Below are positions 28,201-40,200 of a DNA stretch of 64,000 nucleotides, one piece after another. The stretch's first letter is position 1; the number at the start of each line of letters is the position of its first letter. The DNA comes from Holacanthus passer (lineage: Eukaryota > Chordata > Actinopteri > Pomacanthidae). The position numbers were made by a program, and so were the translations under genes. Under the pieces are notes generated by a model that did no database searches, had not been told where the DNA came from, and was given only the letters and a program-made list of their open reading frames with translations. Location of the stretch: positions 3,094,501-3,158,500 of the forward strand of contig JAFREQ010000063.1 of assembly GCA_025331565.1 (NCBI GenBank). Direction: 5' to 3'.

Positions 28201-31200
28201 TCATGACAAAGAAAAGCATTGAATGAAAAAGTAAAGTAATCAATCATGTTGCCTCTCAAAACAATTGCTTTCCCTACAAATAAAAAGTAAAGTGTTGTTC
28301 ATACATGTGGCTCACAGAACTATCAAAGCATCACATCAGCGTGACTCTCTGGTCATGATAAAGACATCATTGCATATGTAGGGCTGAATACTAATTGTAT
28401 TAACTTGATTCAATGCAGTGGATAAAAGCTACTTAAGCTAAAATGCGTCTAAAAACTAGCAGAGACACTCACTGATTTTGCTGGGCTGAATTTATTAAAG
28501 TACTGTTTTGCTCATATTAATCATCTGCATAAAGTTCTTCCTCTCCCTTCCAAAGAAAATCCAGGAAGGAAGAATTTCAAAAGCCCCCCTACCTGTAACA
28601 TAACAAATCAAAGACACAAAGATACAGCCTCTTTCTTATTTCTGTGCTTTTGTCTCAGGGAGGCAAAGGAGGAGAAAATGTGTTCAATCAAGTCTCTTTC
28701 GATTACGAGAGACAATAGGTGTGATTATTTTGTTTTTCTGAGATGCTAATTGAAAATAAATGCAGCTGCATCTTAGACCATGAAGTCAAGAGGGAGTCGG
28801 GTTGATGGGAAGAGAGTCATTGACACAGCCTAGGGTCCTGAAGGGCGAGTTATCAGGCGACGGCAATTACCAAATGTTTGTGTGGGGGATTCAAGGTATT
28901 TCAGATGAGATAGGACGAGGTGAGATAAGGTGGCATGGAAAGGATCCAAGTGCCACATTAAACTAAGTGCACAGTTTTGCATTGTGTTGTATAACAGCAA
29001 TGCTTCCTTTTTACTGTGATGAGAGGAGTGACAGCGGTGCAGCTTCAGTATCAGTGAAGTACTACTACTGTATTCTAGTACTCTTTATATTGTATTGCAG
29101 TACCCTGGAATATGTTATCAGTGCTGCTGAAGAATGTTTCTGCAATGTCAAGTACATATAAATTATTAAGAAATGGAAGAAAGGAAGAGTTGCTGTAGCA
29201 AAGTACAGTTCTGACAGAAAAACAAAACAAGTGATATAACAGAGATGGAGACCCAGATTACAGAGGCTTTGAGACAGGCTGAAGGTGAGGCAAGTAGAAG
29301 TAATTCTGTGGGTGTAGTGTGTTTGTGAGTGTGTAGGTGTAGGCAGAAGAGATTAGTATTTAGTTGTTAATGTGTGTGTATGAGGTAGAACAAAAAAAAA
29401 AAGAAGAAAAAATAGCAATACCACGACGTAAAAATACTCTGTAAGAGTGTACACTGTAAGTAAAAGTCGTGCGTTCAGAATCCTACTAGAGGAAAAGTAA
29501 TATGAGTATTTGTTGTGCAGTAAAATGTCCCATGTGACTGATATATTATTATATATGTTGCATTTATTGATTGTTTGATTGAAGTGAATGTCCCCACTGA
29601 GGGACAGTTAAGGAATATCTTATCTTATTGTTAATACTGATGCATTGGTGTGGAAGCATTGTACTGTAGTAGCTGCTGGAGGTGGAGCTAGATTGAACTT
29701 TATACACAGTTAGGTGCTTTAGTCCAGTGGTTCCCAACCTAGCTCCAACTGCTAACACATAATGATTATAAAATATATGATAAAATGAATAATAGCAGGA
29801 TGAAACAATAAAACACAAGGGGCAAGCAAGCAAGGGTTAAGAGGCAATGTTGTGAGTTGAAAAGGTGAGGTGAGAATCTGGCAACGAGACTGAGACAGCA
29901 CCCACCATCACAACCAGAAAACTACATCTTACCTGTTCATGTAAACTATTACCTCATATTTCATTTTCCCCCTCGATTCCTCCACATTCATTTGCAGTCT
30001 TCTCCCCAGAGGAGGTGGTAAGTGGTAGATACGTCCAACATCTATTTCATGGAGGACTCGAGCTGTAATAAAGCAGCCCTAGAGCTCTTGGATTCTTGTT
30101 ATGTGTGAATATATTCCATGCTGGGGTGAGACAAATTCCTCTCTGCCCACTGCGTGTGTGGGTGTTTGTGCTATATTCCCCCAGGAGTTACGGTCTACCA
30201 TGAAACAGTGTGTAATTATGTTTTCACTTGCCCCTCTCCGCTCTCCCTGTTTGTGTCTTCACTTTTTGTTTGTGTTTGTGCGTCCAGTCCCTCCGGTGAT
30301 CCTGGTCTATCCAGAGACGCAGGCCCAGGAGCCCGGCGTGTCTGCCAGCCTCCACTGCCACGCCGACGGCATCCCAAATCCCAAACTCCTCTGGCTGAAG
30401 AACGGCATGGACCTGCAGCCTAGATCCTCCAAGCAGCTCTCTCTCATAGGTGAGGAGTGTTTAAGTGCTGTCAGCGTATAATACGTTTTAGCTGATACTG
30501 TTTGTCACATCTCGTTGGTGCAGTGTTACATATCAGCACTGCAGTATGCCAACACTGCAGAAGTCTTCATAAAGCGAGACAACGCATGTAGACGCTGAAA
30601 ACAAAGCCTTAAAATCAAGCTGGTGTTCTCTCACACTTTTTTATTGAAAACTCTTGTCAGCAGCAATATTTTGTTGTGCTTTCCATTTATTTGCATTCCA
30701 TACCGAGGTGATGAAACTGAGATTGCGGTCACCCTCTTCAACTGTCTTCATTTTGCGTCTCTGACAAAATAAACACACTTATTCTTTAGAAGTGAATGAA
30801 ACGGAGATTGAGAGAGAGAAGATAAAATGAAATATACTGTGTGTCAGGAGATGGCAGCTACTTATCCAGGCCAGAAGAGTGCTTTTAAAGACACGCTCTC
30901 AATATCGGAGAGAAGGAGAGCAGAATGGAAGAAGAACTTTTCTTTTTATGGCCTAGTTCTCATTAAGGGAGAGTTTATTGGCTGTGTGTGGGTCATTACC
31001 TGTGGTAATAGCCTGTTATCAACCCTCAGACACTCAAACATGGGAGGTTCTGCAAGGTTCACCGGCACATAAACACTGCGGTGGCTACGGTTTCAGATTT
31101 GCCAGCTAATGTGGGCACTGGCAAGGGGCAGGAGTCCTACTTACACAGATAATTTGTGCTTTTTTCATTAAAAACATTTACAAAAGTGAAGAGAATAGAG

Positions 31201-34200
31201 TGGAAAAGTAGATTAAGTAGCGTAGATTACCATTTTTATCCAGCCATGCTTTGAAAAAGAGATCAAAGGACACGCAGAGGAGGCGTGATTTGCTGTTTCA
31301 TTTCCACATATCACATCTGATGTCAGTGGTGTAATAAAGACACCGTGAAAATGTTGCCTCTCTCCTCGTATTTGGCTCCTGTAAAATCTGACCCACACGC
31401 TGACAGCTGATAGTGAGGAGTATTGATTGTAAGCCACAGTTGAACAGAAAAGAGAAACTGCTTTGTGTTGCTGAGTGAATGAAACCATGTTCTGGGTCTG
31501 ACCACGGTGCTGAAACCATTCCGGCCTGTTGTAGATCTTTGCCTGATAATACCTGTTGTTTAGTTTGTTATAGAGCGAACCTCAACACAGCTGCAGGGAC
31601 ACATTGACATGTGACATTATAGATCACTTTTCTGACCTAGATGCATTGTGGGAAGACCAGTTTCAAATAAGTACGCTCGCTGTCACTGTAATCACATCCC
31701 TCGTTAATCAGGGGTGATGGATGGCTGGGAGCTAAATACCTTTGACATGTTTAGTAATAATTATAAGGCCACAGAGGAAATCATACGTCAAGTGGCAGCA
31801 TGGACCGATTATCATGACCATGCATCGTCTCTCACAGGAAAGAAATTGAGCTCACATTAGCACATGGACACACACACACTGTACAATGTTGAGAATGTGT
31901 TGATTATTTTGTCGACAGGAAGCATCAAATAATGTAGTGTAAAGACAGCAGAGACGCGAGAGTCAACTCATTCTGATCCTGTGTGTTTGCATCTAACTTA
32001 ACACTTTGCCAACCTGCTGGGAGAACGTTTTTAATGTTGAAGTGGTGGTTGACACTTGACTGAGCATTGCTTCATTTCGACTTAGCAAGTGATTAAATTG
32101 GCTAGTTTCCACCGACTTAAAACAGCTCCTTCAACCTGCAATAACAGATATTTTTTCACACAGGGGCAGCGTAAGAAAGCTGTAAACAAACACTGACACC
32201 TTTTAAGCTTATATGGCAAATGTGTTAGCAAACAGTAGCCTATTTATACACATCCAGCAGGAGCATTTGCATTGATTTTTGAGATGTGTTATGGCTACCT
32301 GATAAATGTAAGTCCAATATTCATGAACTCCTCAGGGAAATATTTACCTATTTAGCTGCTAAATGCTCCACTACGTTCATCACTTAGATGCGAAATTTGT
32401 CTGGTACAGGTTGTGCATAGTGTTTTTCTTGTGCTTGTTTGCAGCTGTCTCCTCCGGCCAAAGACGCTATGACGAAACTGTTAGAGCAGTCATGTGATCT
32501 GTTGTTAATATAAGAATAGTGATTATTGCGGCTTTAAGGCTCCTTTAAGACTCCTGAGCCCCGTTCACTCTCGCAGTAATACACACGAAGACGAAGACGC
32601 AAAGTCATAATTTAAGCCAAAACCACTCAAACTCAATCATCACGAACTGTTACAAGCTGGCAAAGTAAGGATATAAAGGCTAATTTAATGAGTGATTCAG
32701 TGCTTTTCAATAAGAATTGATCAGAACATAATTATGAATTAGAAGTAATTAGAAGAACGTCTCATTCTGCCAAGGCCTGCTTCAAGGCAGTTTTCACTTC
32801 AAAGCATTACACACTTTTCCCCTGATAAAAGAGAATTATTATCAGAATCCAAAAGACATTTCACTCATGTGAAAAGCTTTGCGTCAACTTCAGTAATGTC
32901 GTGTTATTTTACAACTAAGTAAGCACGAATTAGAAGGTGGAGATAATTTTCAACGTAAGACTAAAAAAAACAACTTGTGTGGGCTTTATTGCTGTTTGCT
33001 GTATAGACAAGTTCCAGTATGCTAGCTTTTAGATTGACAGGTAGAAAATAGATGTGAGAAGAAAAGAAGAAAGGATGGAGAGACTGATATTATAGATATT
33101 TCAAGAGACGTACAGAGAGGGATGAAAACAGAAGCCTTCTTTTATGTTCTTGCACAACGTTGCCTGTAAGAGCTCTGCCGTGACACACACACATCACTCG
33201 TGCCCCTCGTGCTGTAAAGTGTGTGCTGTTGTGTTCGGTGTGCTGCTACATACAGTACAGGAAGGATCAGAGTGCAGCTGTACATCACAGAGCTTGATGC
33301 TACAGCAGGCATCAGAGAGTCTGTCTCTGATGATGACCTCTGTGTTTCAACATGGCCGACGTCGCCTGCCACCTCCATCTAACACCACCAGTCATCTTGA
33401 GGCAAACAGTGCAGCATTGTACAGCATGTGGGGGAAAATAAGTGAAACCTGACTTCACTCATGTTCTGAAAGACAAAAAGGCTACTGAAGTCGAATGTAT
33501 TCATTTTCAAGTTGGAGTAAAAGCAGAGTTATATGAATGTTTCGCTGAGCAGCAAAGTATTCAGCAGCTGTGCGAAGTTACTGAAAGTTGAAAACCTATC
33601 AAGGTTACTTTATTATTCTTATTAGTCTTCAAACACACAGTTTTAAAAGAACATGTTCCACAACAGCAAATAACAACACAGATAAAAGAGCTTTTTTCAG
33701 TTTTTTTTTTTTTACAGTGATGTTCACAGCTGATGAGTTGACTACAGCACAGTCACGAGTTTGCTTTTATCTCCTTCAAAGACAATAGTTGGACAAAGAG
33801 TTATAGCATATATGGTGCCTGCTTTTCAGGTTTCTCTATTTTGAAGGAGACGTTGATACTTGAAAAAGACTAAGAAACATTTGCTTCATATTCTGCCTTT
33901 ACAGTTCTTTACATTTTCAGATACCAAATCCATTCCTCAGTCTTTTGTTCCATTTTTATTTATTTGCCCTTTGTTTATTTTGCTTGTTTTTGCTCTGAAC
34001 ATTATTGGTTTCTGAGTATGAGTGACTTCTGGATATCAACAGTATCCATATGGATATATGAGCACATTATGGCTTCATTTCTGTGGCTTCTGTCAGATTA
34101 CTCCCACACACCTGGGTCTGAGGTTCAACAACTTTTTTATCACACTCAAATATATTGCACTCCATAAAGGTTTTAACAATGCAACAGCAACAAACTGTTA

Positions 34201-37200
34201 CAGTAACTCTTGTTTCTTTTCTTTCCTCTTTTCTTGTAGCAAATGGTAGCGAGCTCTTCATTGGCAGCGTTCGGTACGAGGACACCGGAGCCTATACCTG
34301 CATTGCCAAGAACGAGGTGGGAGTGGACGAAGATATCTCCTCGCTGTTTGTTGAAGACTCAGCCAAGAAGACCCGTAAGTCATACATGGCAAATTTCATC
34401 TTTTACTGTAGAAAGAAAAAAAGTTTAACAGTAAATTCACAATAGAGTCCTGCCTCTTTTTTTTTCTTTTTTTTTGAAGAAATAGAGTTTCTATGATTTT
34501 ATGTGCTGGTGTAAATTTTAATGGAATGGCTGCCAGTTACACATAATATTACATAGTAAATAGCACAGAGCATGAAACAGATCATGACAGGAACAGGTGT
34601 GAACAGTAACTCAAGCAAAAAGCAAGCAAAGGATTTATCCAAATTCTGATCGTGTGTTCAATGACTGAAGAAATGTCTGAAAACCAGATAAGGCCACTTT
34701 TTTTTTTATCCTTTATGTGGTATGAACAAAAAACATAATTTGACTGGACAATCCAGAAGTTAGATTTATTTCATACTGCAAAAGGATCAGTGGAGGAGTC
34801 TAATCTCTGTTCTGACTGTGGGCAATACAACAGGCTCCACTCAATTTTCTTAGCCTTCTCATAGAAATACAAGGTTTTAAACAATCAAATCACATATTAT
34901 ATGTTTCTTTGATATTTGGTATGTCATTACATTGCGTCATTTTGAAGAAATTAACTGAGCTTATCAGGTCAGTGGGAATTACACAGAATAATCAATGACT
35001 TGTCTTCTCTCAAGACAAGAGTGAGCTTTTGATTTAAGGGGAAATAGGATAGTGTCAACACCAACTGAGGTATATTTTGTAGCTGTCAAATATGTTTTGT
35101 TTTGGCATGTCAGGAGAGAAATCACCTCCTCTCTTTGGTGGAAGATCTGTCTGTTTTTTTCTGAAGGTGATTTAATGTTTTTCATCTCTTTTCCTCTCTT
35201 TTCCTTCCTATTGCTCGGTGGCTGACTCTGCAGTTGCAAACATTCTGTGGAGAGAAGAAGGTAATATATTACACTTCTCAACGTGCTTTTCTATTCTTGT
35301 GAATAAGGAAATATAGCAGACAGCCAGGGGGTAGGGGTGCTGAAGCGCCCCCTGCTGGGAACGAGTCATGATGCAGATAATATGATGCATACGATGCATA
35401 AACTTATTAAAACATTTCAAATAATTATTTTTGAATTTACCTCACAATTGAATGGTTGAGGAAGTTTGGAGAAATAACTAGCCATAAATAATTATAAATT
35501 AGCATCATGGATGTTACCACCTCAACCGCTGAGCGTAATATAAGTGGAGCACCCAGCTCAAGGTGAAGCGTTTGGTTTGTTATGAGCTGCTGCCAAACAG
35601 TTTAACATCATCATTAAACATTAGTATCACACTGAAGCTCTTACTGCAAAAAAATATATTTGACTGATGATGTTACTGTGTTCTGTGTAAAATGCGCTTG
35701 TGCCTGTGTTTAGTGCATAAATAGTACGATAATTAGACACTTTCCGTGGTGGCATCTATATGACTCATCTAACTTCCTTATGTGAGAGGTAGATTTGTCA
35801 ATATATATATATTTTAACCAAAGTCATAACCCCTCGTTTAAATAAACCCAGTCTCTTGTCAGTTTAGCTGATTCTTCCTCATTTAAATGTGTCCTGCATA
35901 AGAACAGAATCTTTTTATTTTCTGTTTGAGATATGTAAGAATCTTTTTCCTTTTCAACACATTATGACAGCCTGCTATGTTCTATGATACAATTTTAAGC
36001 ACCCCCATAGCTTCTGTTTACAGTATTAATTGCCATGTCATAAAAATGTGAGCATCTGATATAGATAACAAGGTCTTTCTGCAGTGAATGCGCTAGAACA
36101 ACAACAGGAAGTGTAACAGTAATGTTTGGCTCTCAGGGAAACAGAATATATGAAAAAACACATACAGAACTAACTGCAAAAGCAACAGTGTGCTACTCAA
36201 CGTCACTCACTCTGTAGTGTGTAGGGTCCTTATTTGCCCTCTTGGCTCGCCAACCCCTCCCCGCCACACTTATCTTGGAATGTCAGATCAGATCATTCAT
36301 CATTTCTGGATTCTACAGCGTTATTTTCAGCCATAGACACAGAATTATCACCAAGGAGTCGACCACATGTGCTGACATTTAAGAAGACAAAAATAATATG
36401 TTACATGTACTAAGAGTATTACTTACACAACTAACTATAAAGTAAATAACTGCTAATGATGAAATGAGAAGATCCTACTCATCAACATGTCCAGTTATAA
36501 AACAAAAGTTCACTGGTGGTTTGCGGCAAGCAGGGCTGCTCCAATTTACCAAGAAGTGTCCAACCATTTTATCCTTTCTTTTTAAATATTAACAGCTTGG
36601 AAAGTTTGTCTCATATCGAGCCTTTTTGGGCTTCTTCATCCTCCAGATTGGAGATTCGTGACTCAGCCTCAATAATAGTTCTCAAGCATGTTTCAAATGC
36701 TTTGTAGGTCCGTCAATAAATCTGACCATTTCGGTTTCTTCCCCAGCATTACCTGGTTCTGAGCAGGGTTGCGTGTAGTATTATCTAACTATTGTACCAA
36801 AGATCTGTGACTCAAACTACGGCTTTTACCAGGTTTTGTTAGGTTGGCTGAGCCCTTTCTTATCCTGTGCTGCCATCATGATTGAGTTGCTACCGAAAGT
36901 CCTGTCCAAGCTGTCTCATCCCTTTGCTGGTGTGCTTCCTAATCTGTTTTCAGATCACCTGGGGAGGAAACATTTACACACAAGCAGGGATTTGATTTAT
37001 TATTTATGTTGTAAATAGCACCACAGAACCAGTGTGGTGGCTTCAAGAAAACCAACTGTGTGGTTTTTCACGAGTGTGCTAATCCATCCTGTCTTTATGC
37101 TGTATATATTTTTACCACATCAGCATGACCACAAGTACAGTTTTACCACTGCACTAGAAAACCCACTGCGGTTTAGAGTACAACACAAATACAGTCTGTT

Positions 37201-40200
37201 TTCTATACATCATCACCACATCAGGTTTACCACAGAACCCAAAGAAGGCAGCGTGGTTTAGAATGCAGTGTAAGCATTTGGATTATATGTGAGTGTTTAT
37301 CAGCACTTACAGTTTATTTTGCCTCATTAACACAGTCTGTGTGTGTGTTTGTCACTGTTTTGCTATATAATTTGCATTTTTTTTCCAACAGTGTTTTTTC
37401 AGGAAAGCTCATTCTCTGGCGTGCTGTGTTTTATAGTACAAAAATAATGTCTTAACAGCCCGACAAATCAATCCTCATCATAGTTTCTGTCTATGCATGC
37501 ATCTTCTAAATGTTAAGTAGTGTGTGTATGTGCTTATGTTTATCGCCTCTGCTCATTTGATGTATTCCTGACAGCGGTGAGAGCTTGTTGCTCATCCAAA
37601 TGCCTTAACATCAGACTGTGATCCTTGCTAACTCATCAGCAGCTGTTTACGCAGAGCAGGCGAGATGTGAAACGTTTCCTCTTACAGACAGTACCTTTAA
37701 TTTAATGCCTCTCCCTGCAGTATGTTGTGGACATGTTGCTGACAGGACCCTTTGTAGGCATTGTCAAAATGGCTGGCAGCCACACACTGCCCATCCCTGC
37801 TAACATGATAGCATGCTAACAGGAGTCTTGCTGTGTCTCCTCCAGCAGTGAAATTGAAATGCCCATCACAAGTGTCAGATAAGATGGGGCAGGAGTTTCT
37901 GCTGTTTTTAATTTGTTGCTTTTTTTTTTTTTCAAAAGCACATTTGTCAACATGTTTCTGTCTTCCTGTCTTCACTTCCAGGGTTGAGTGTGGGGAATAT
38001 GTTCTATGTGTTTTCTGATGAGGGCATCACTGTTCTGCAGCCCAGCGAATGTGAGATACGCAGACACATGAAGCGGACAGAGAGGATTGTCGCTACCTAT
38101 GTAAGTGCATATTGTGTCATTTTTTTTGCCGTCAGGATTTAATGCTGCAACAGATTAAATAAGATTAAGGTGCATTAAAAATGGCCATGTCAGGTAATGA
38201 GTTGTTTTCTCCATATTTCATTAAATAGATTTCAGGATGGTGTAACTGCTGAGCTGATGCCTTTAAAATCAAATTATGTGCAAGGCAGAAAGATGTCACT
38301 TAGCGTTTGTTTTACATTAAGAAATGCGAACACTCACACATTCATGACACAGCTAAGAGCATCTTACTGTCAATCAGTAATAGGGCTTAATTAGGTTGCT
38401 GTACCATAAAACACTGCAGGAAACAGGAAACGATGTAAACACAGGGAATAAATCAGGGGCCGACCATCCATCCATCCATCCATCCATTTCTATGTATACT
38501 AGACTTATTCATTTGCGTTTCAGTGTGAAGTAAATTGCCACCAAAATGAAGACCATCCTTCCTTTCCTCCCCCTTCCTGTTTGCAGAGCGGGCACCACAC
38601 CTCACTAAATGTAATGGGATTACTTGTGTCCATTAGTCAACAGCTCGCTCCAGTAGACTATAGAGTCTATACTACAGACCCTGAGGCTTTTAATCCACTG
38701 GATAACATCCCTCTCCCAGAGCAATGGGCTTTAGATGGTAGAAGTTGCTTGTTCCTCTGAGGGATTTGGGTTTTTACAGGACCCTGTAATTGTATTAGAG
38801 ATCAATACAAACTCAATAAGCCATGTGTTAGCCAGTTCCTGCTGTAAACAGCAGTTTCTCCACTTTGGTGAGGTGGAGCGGAGGTGGAAACTCTTGAAAC
38901 ACAACCTTCGTGTGTGTATGAGTGTGTGTGCGTTAGCGATAACATACCAGTATACAGTATGCGTGAGGGAGTGTGTGTGTAAATGTCTTGTCAGCAGAAA
39001 CAGCAGGCTGCAGGGCCTGTAGAGGCAATATGTTACTGGTGTCAGTTCTGGTATATGAATTTGTTGATGTTTGCTTCACACTGATGCACAATCTGATTTC
39101 TTAGCTTAAGAGTGGAAAAACAACTTTTTAAAGGAAAATATGTCATAATGACTATTGTTATTAGTAGCACTAATAATGATAATAAGATAAGATAAGATAT
39201 TCCTTTATTCGTCCCTCATAGGGAAATTCACTAACTATAATAATAATAACTAACTAGAACTATTGGAATGAAGCATGTAAAGACCTTTAACATACAATTT
39301 TTCTGGGCTGCGTCATTTTTATTCTCCTGTTTAATCGGTCTTGTTTTATTTTAGCTTATTTTTATCCTTTTATCCTCACTTTAATTCCTTTTATGTGTCT
39401 TGTATTCCTTTTACGTTGTCATTTATCAAGTAAAAAATTGACATATTTTCTGGCTTTAACCTCTAAAATGTGAGTATTTGTAGATTTATTTCTGTTTTAT
39501 GTCCTTCATCTTTGGCTTTCAGGCTGTTGTTTTGACAAAAAAAAAACACAAATTCATGTCATTTTGAATGTCATGTCATGACATTTTAAGGATTGAACAA
39601 TTCATCACTAACTGAAAAATCATTTAAGGATGAATCAGTTAAATAAAAAAATCAATAATTGCAGCTCTAACCCCAAAAATGCTGAACTATCAACTTGCTA
39701 TTCAATAGAATGATTTGTGTTGCACTGATTATTAATACATCAAACAGGGAGTCAAGATGGTCTAAGGGCTGAGATGCGTGCTGTGAACCCCCCCACCACC
39801 ACATTTCCTGTCTGCAGAAATGCCCTCAAAAAAGAAATGATTAAACCAGACAATTTTTTTTTACTCATGTTAAAGAAGAATCTGAATCACTCATCTTGGT
39901 TGTTTTTAATTACAGTTTGTTTTGGATAATTAGTTTGACCAGAATTTTGCAAATTGATACCATGTTGTGATCATATCCTCACAGTACAACTCCAGGCAAA
40001 GTAGATAACCCAAAATGTAGATGTATATGCACCATCCTGCTGATCTGCGATGCACCAGGAAACCCTGCCAACCTCCTCCTCCCATCATCCTCTCTGTTCT
40101 CTGTTGCTTCTTCCCAGGAGGAGATGTGCCCTAAAAGTGAGGGGGTGTCACCTCAGCACTGCGTGTGGTCCTCAGCAGTCAACATCAGGGATAAGTACAT

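Larger units (their letters stand above)
27223..30287 (+). other. fstl4 intron (3065 bp) between Ig domains
   Basis: GT-AG intron. It holds a degraded repeat with ATTGATTATTTG motifs near 27875-27950, a SINE-like copy at about 28030-28175, and a MITE copy with a nested LINE/SINE tail at about 29420-29740. Nothing else is recognised. Confidence 0.85.
38101..40117 (+). other. fstl4 intron (2017 bp)
   Basis: GT-AG intron. It contains a CCAT tetranucleotide repeat at 38464-38488, a minus-strand LINE/SINE tail at 39181-39236, a degraded repeat at about 39460-39680 and a SINE-like fragment at about 39747-39845. Confidence 0.87.

Noticed and set aside
30821..31072. 81-codon open frame in the intron before 34240
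   Set aside because: No family resemblance, no fitting splice phase with the flanking Ig2 exons, which already join perfectly.
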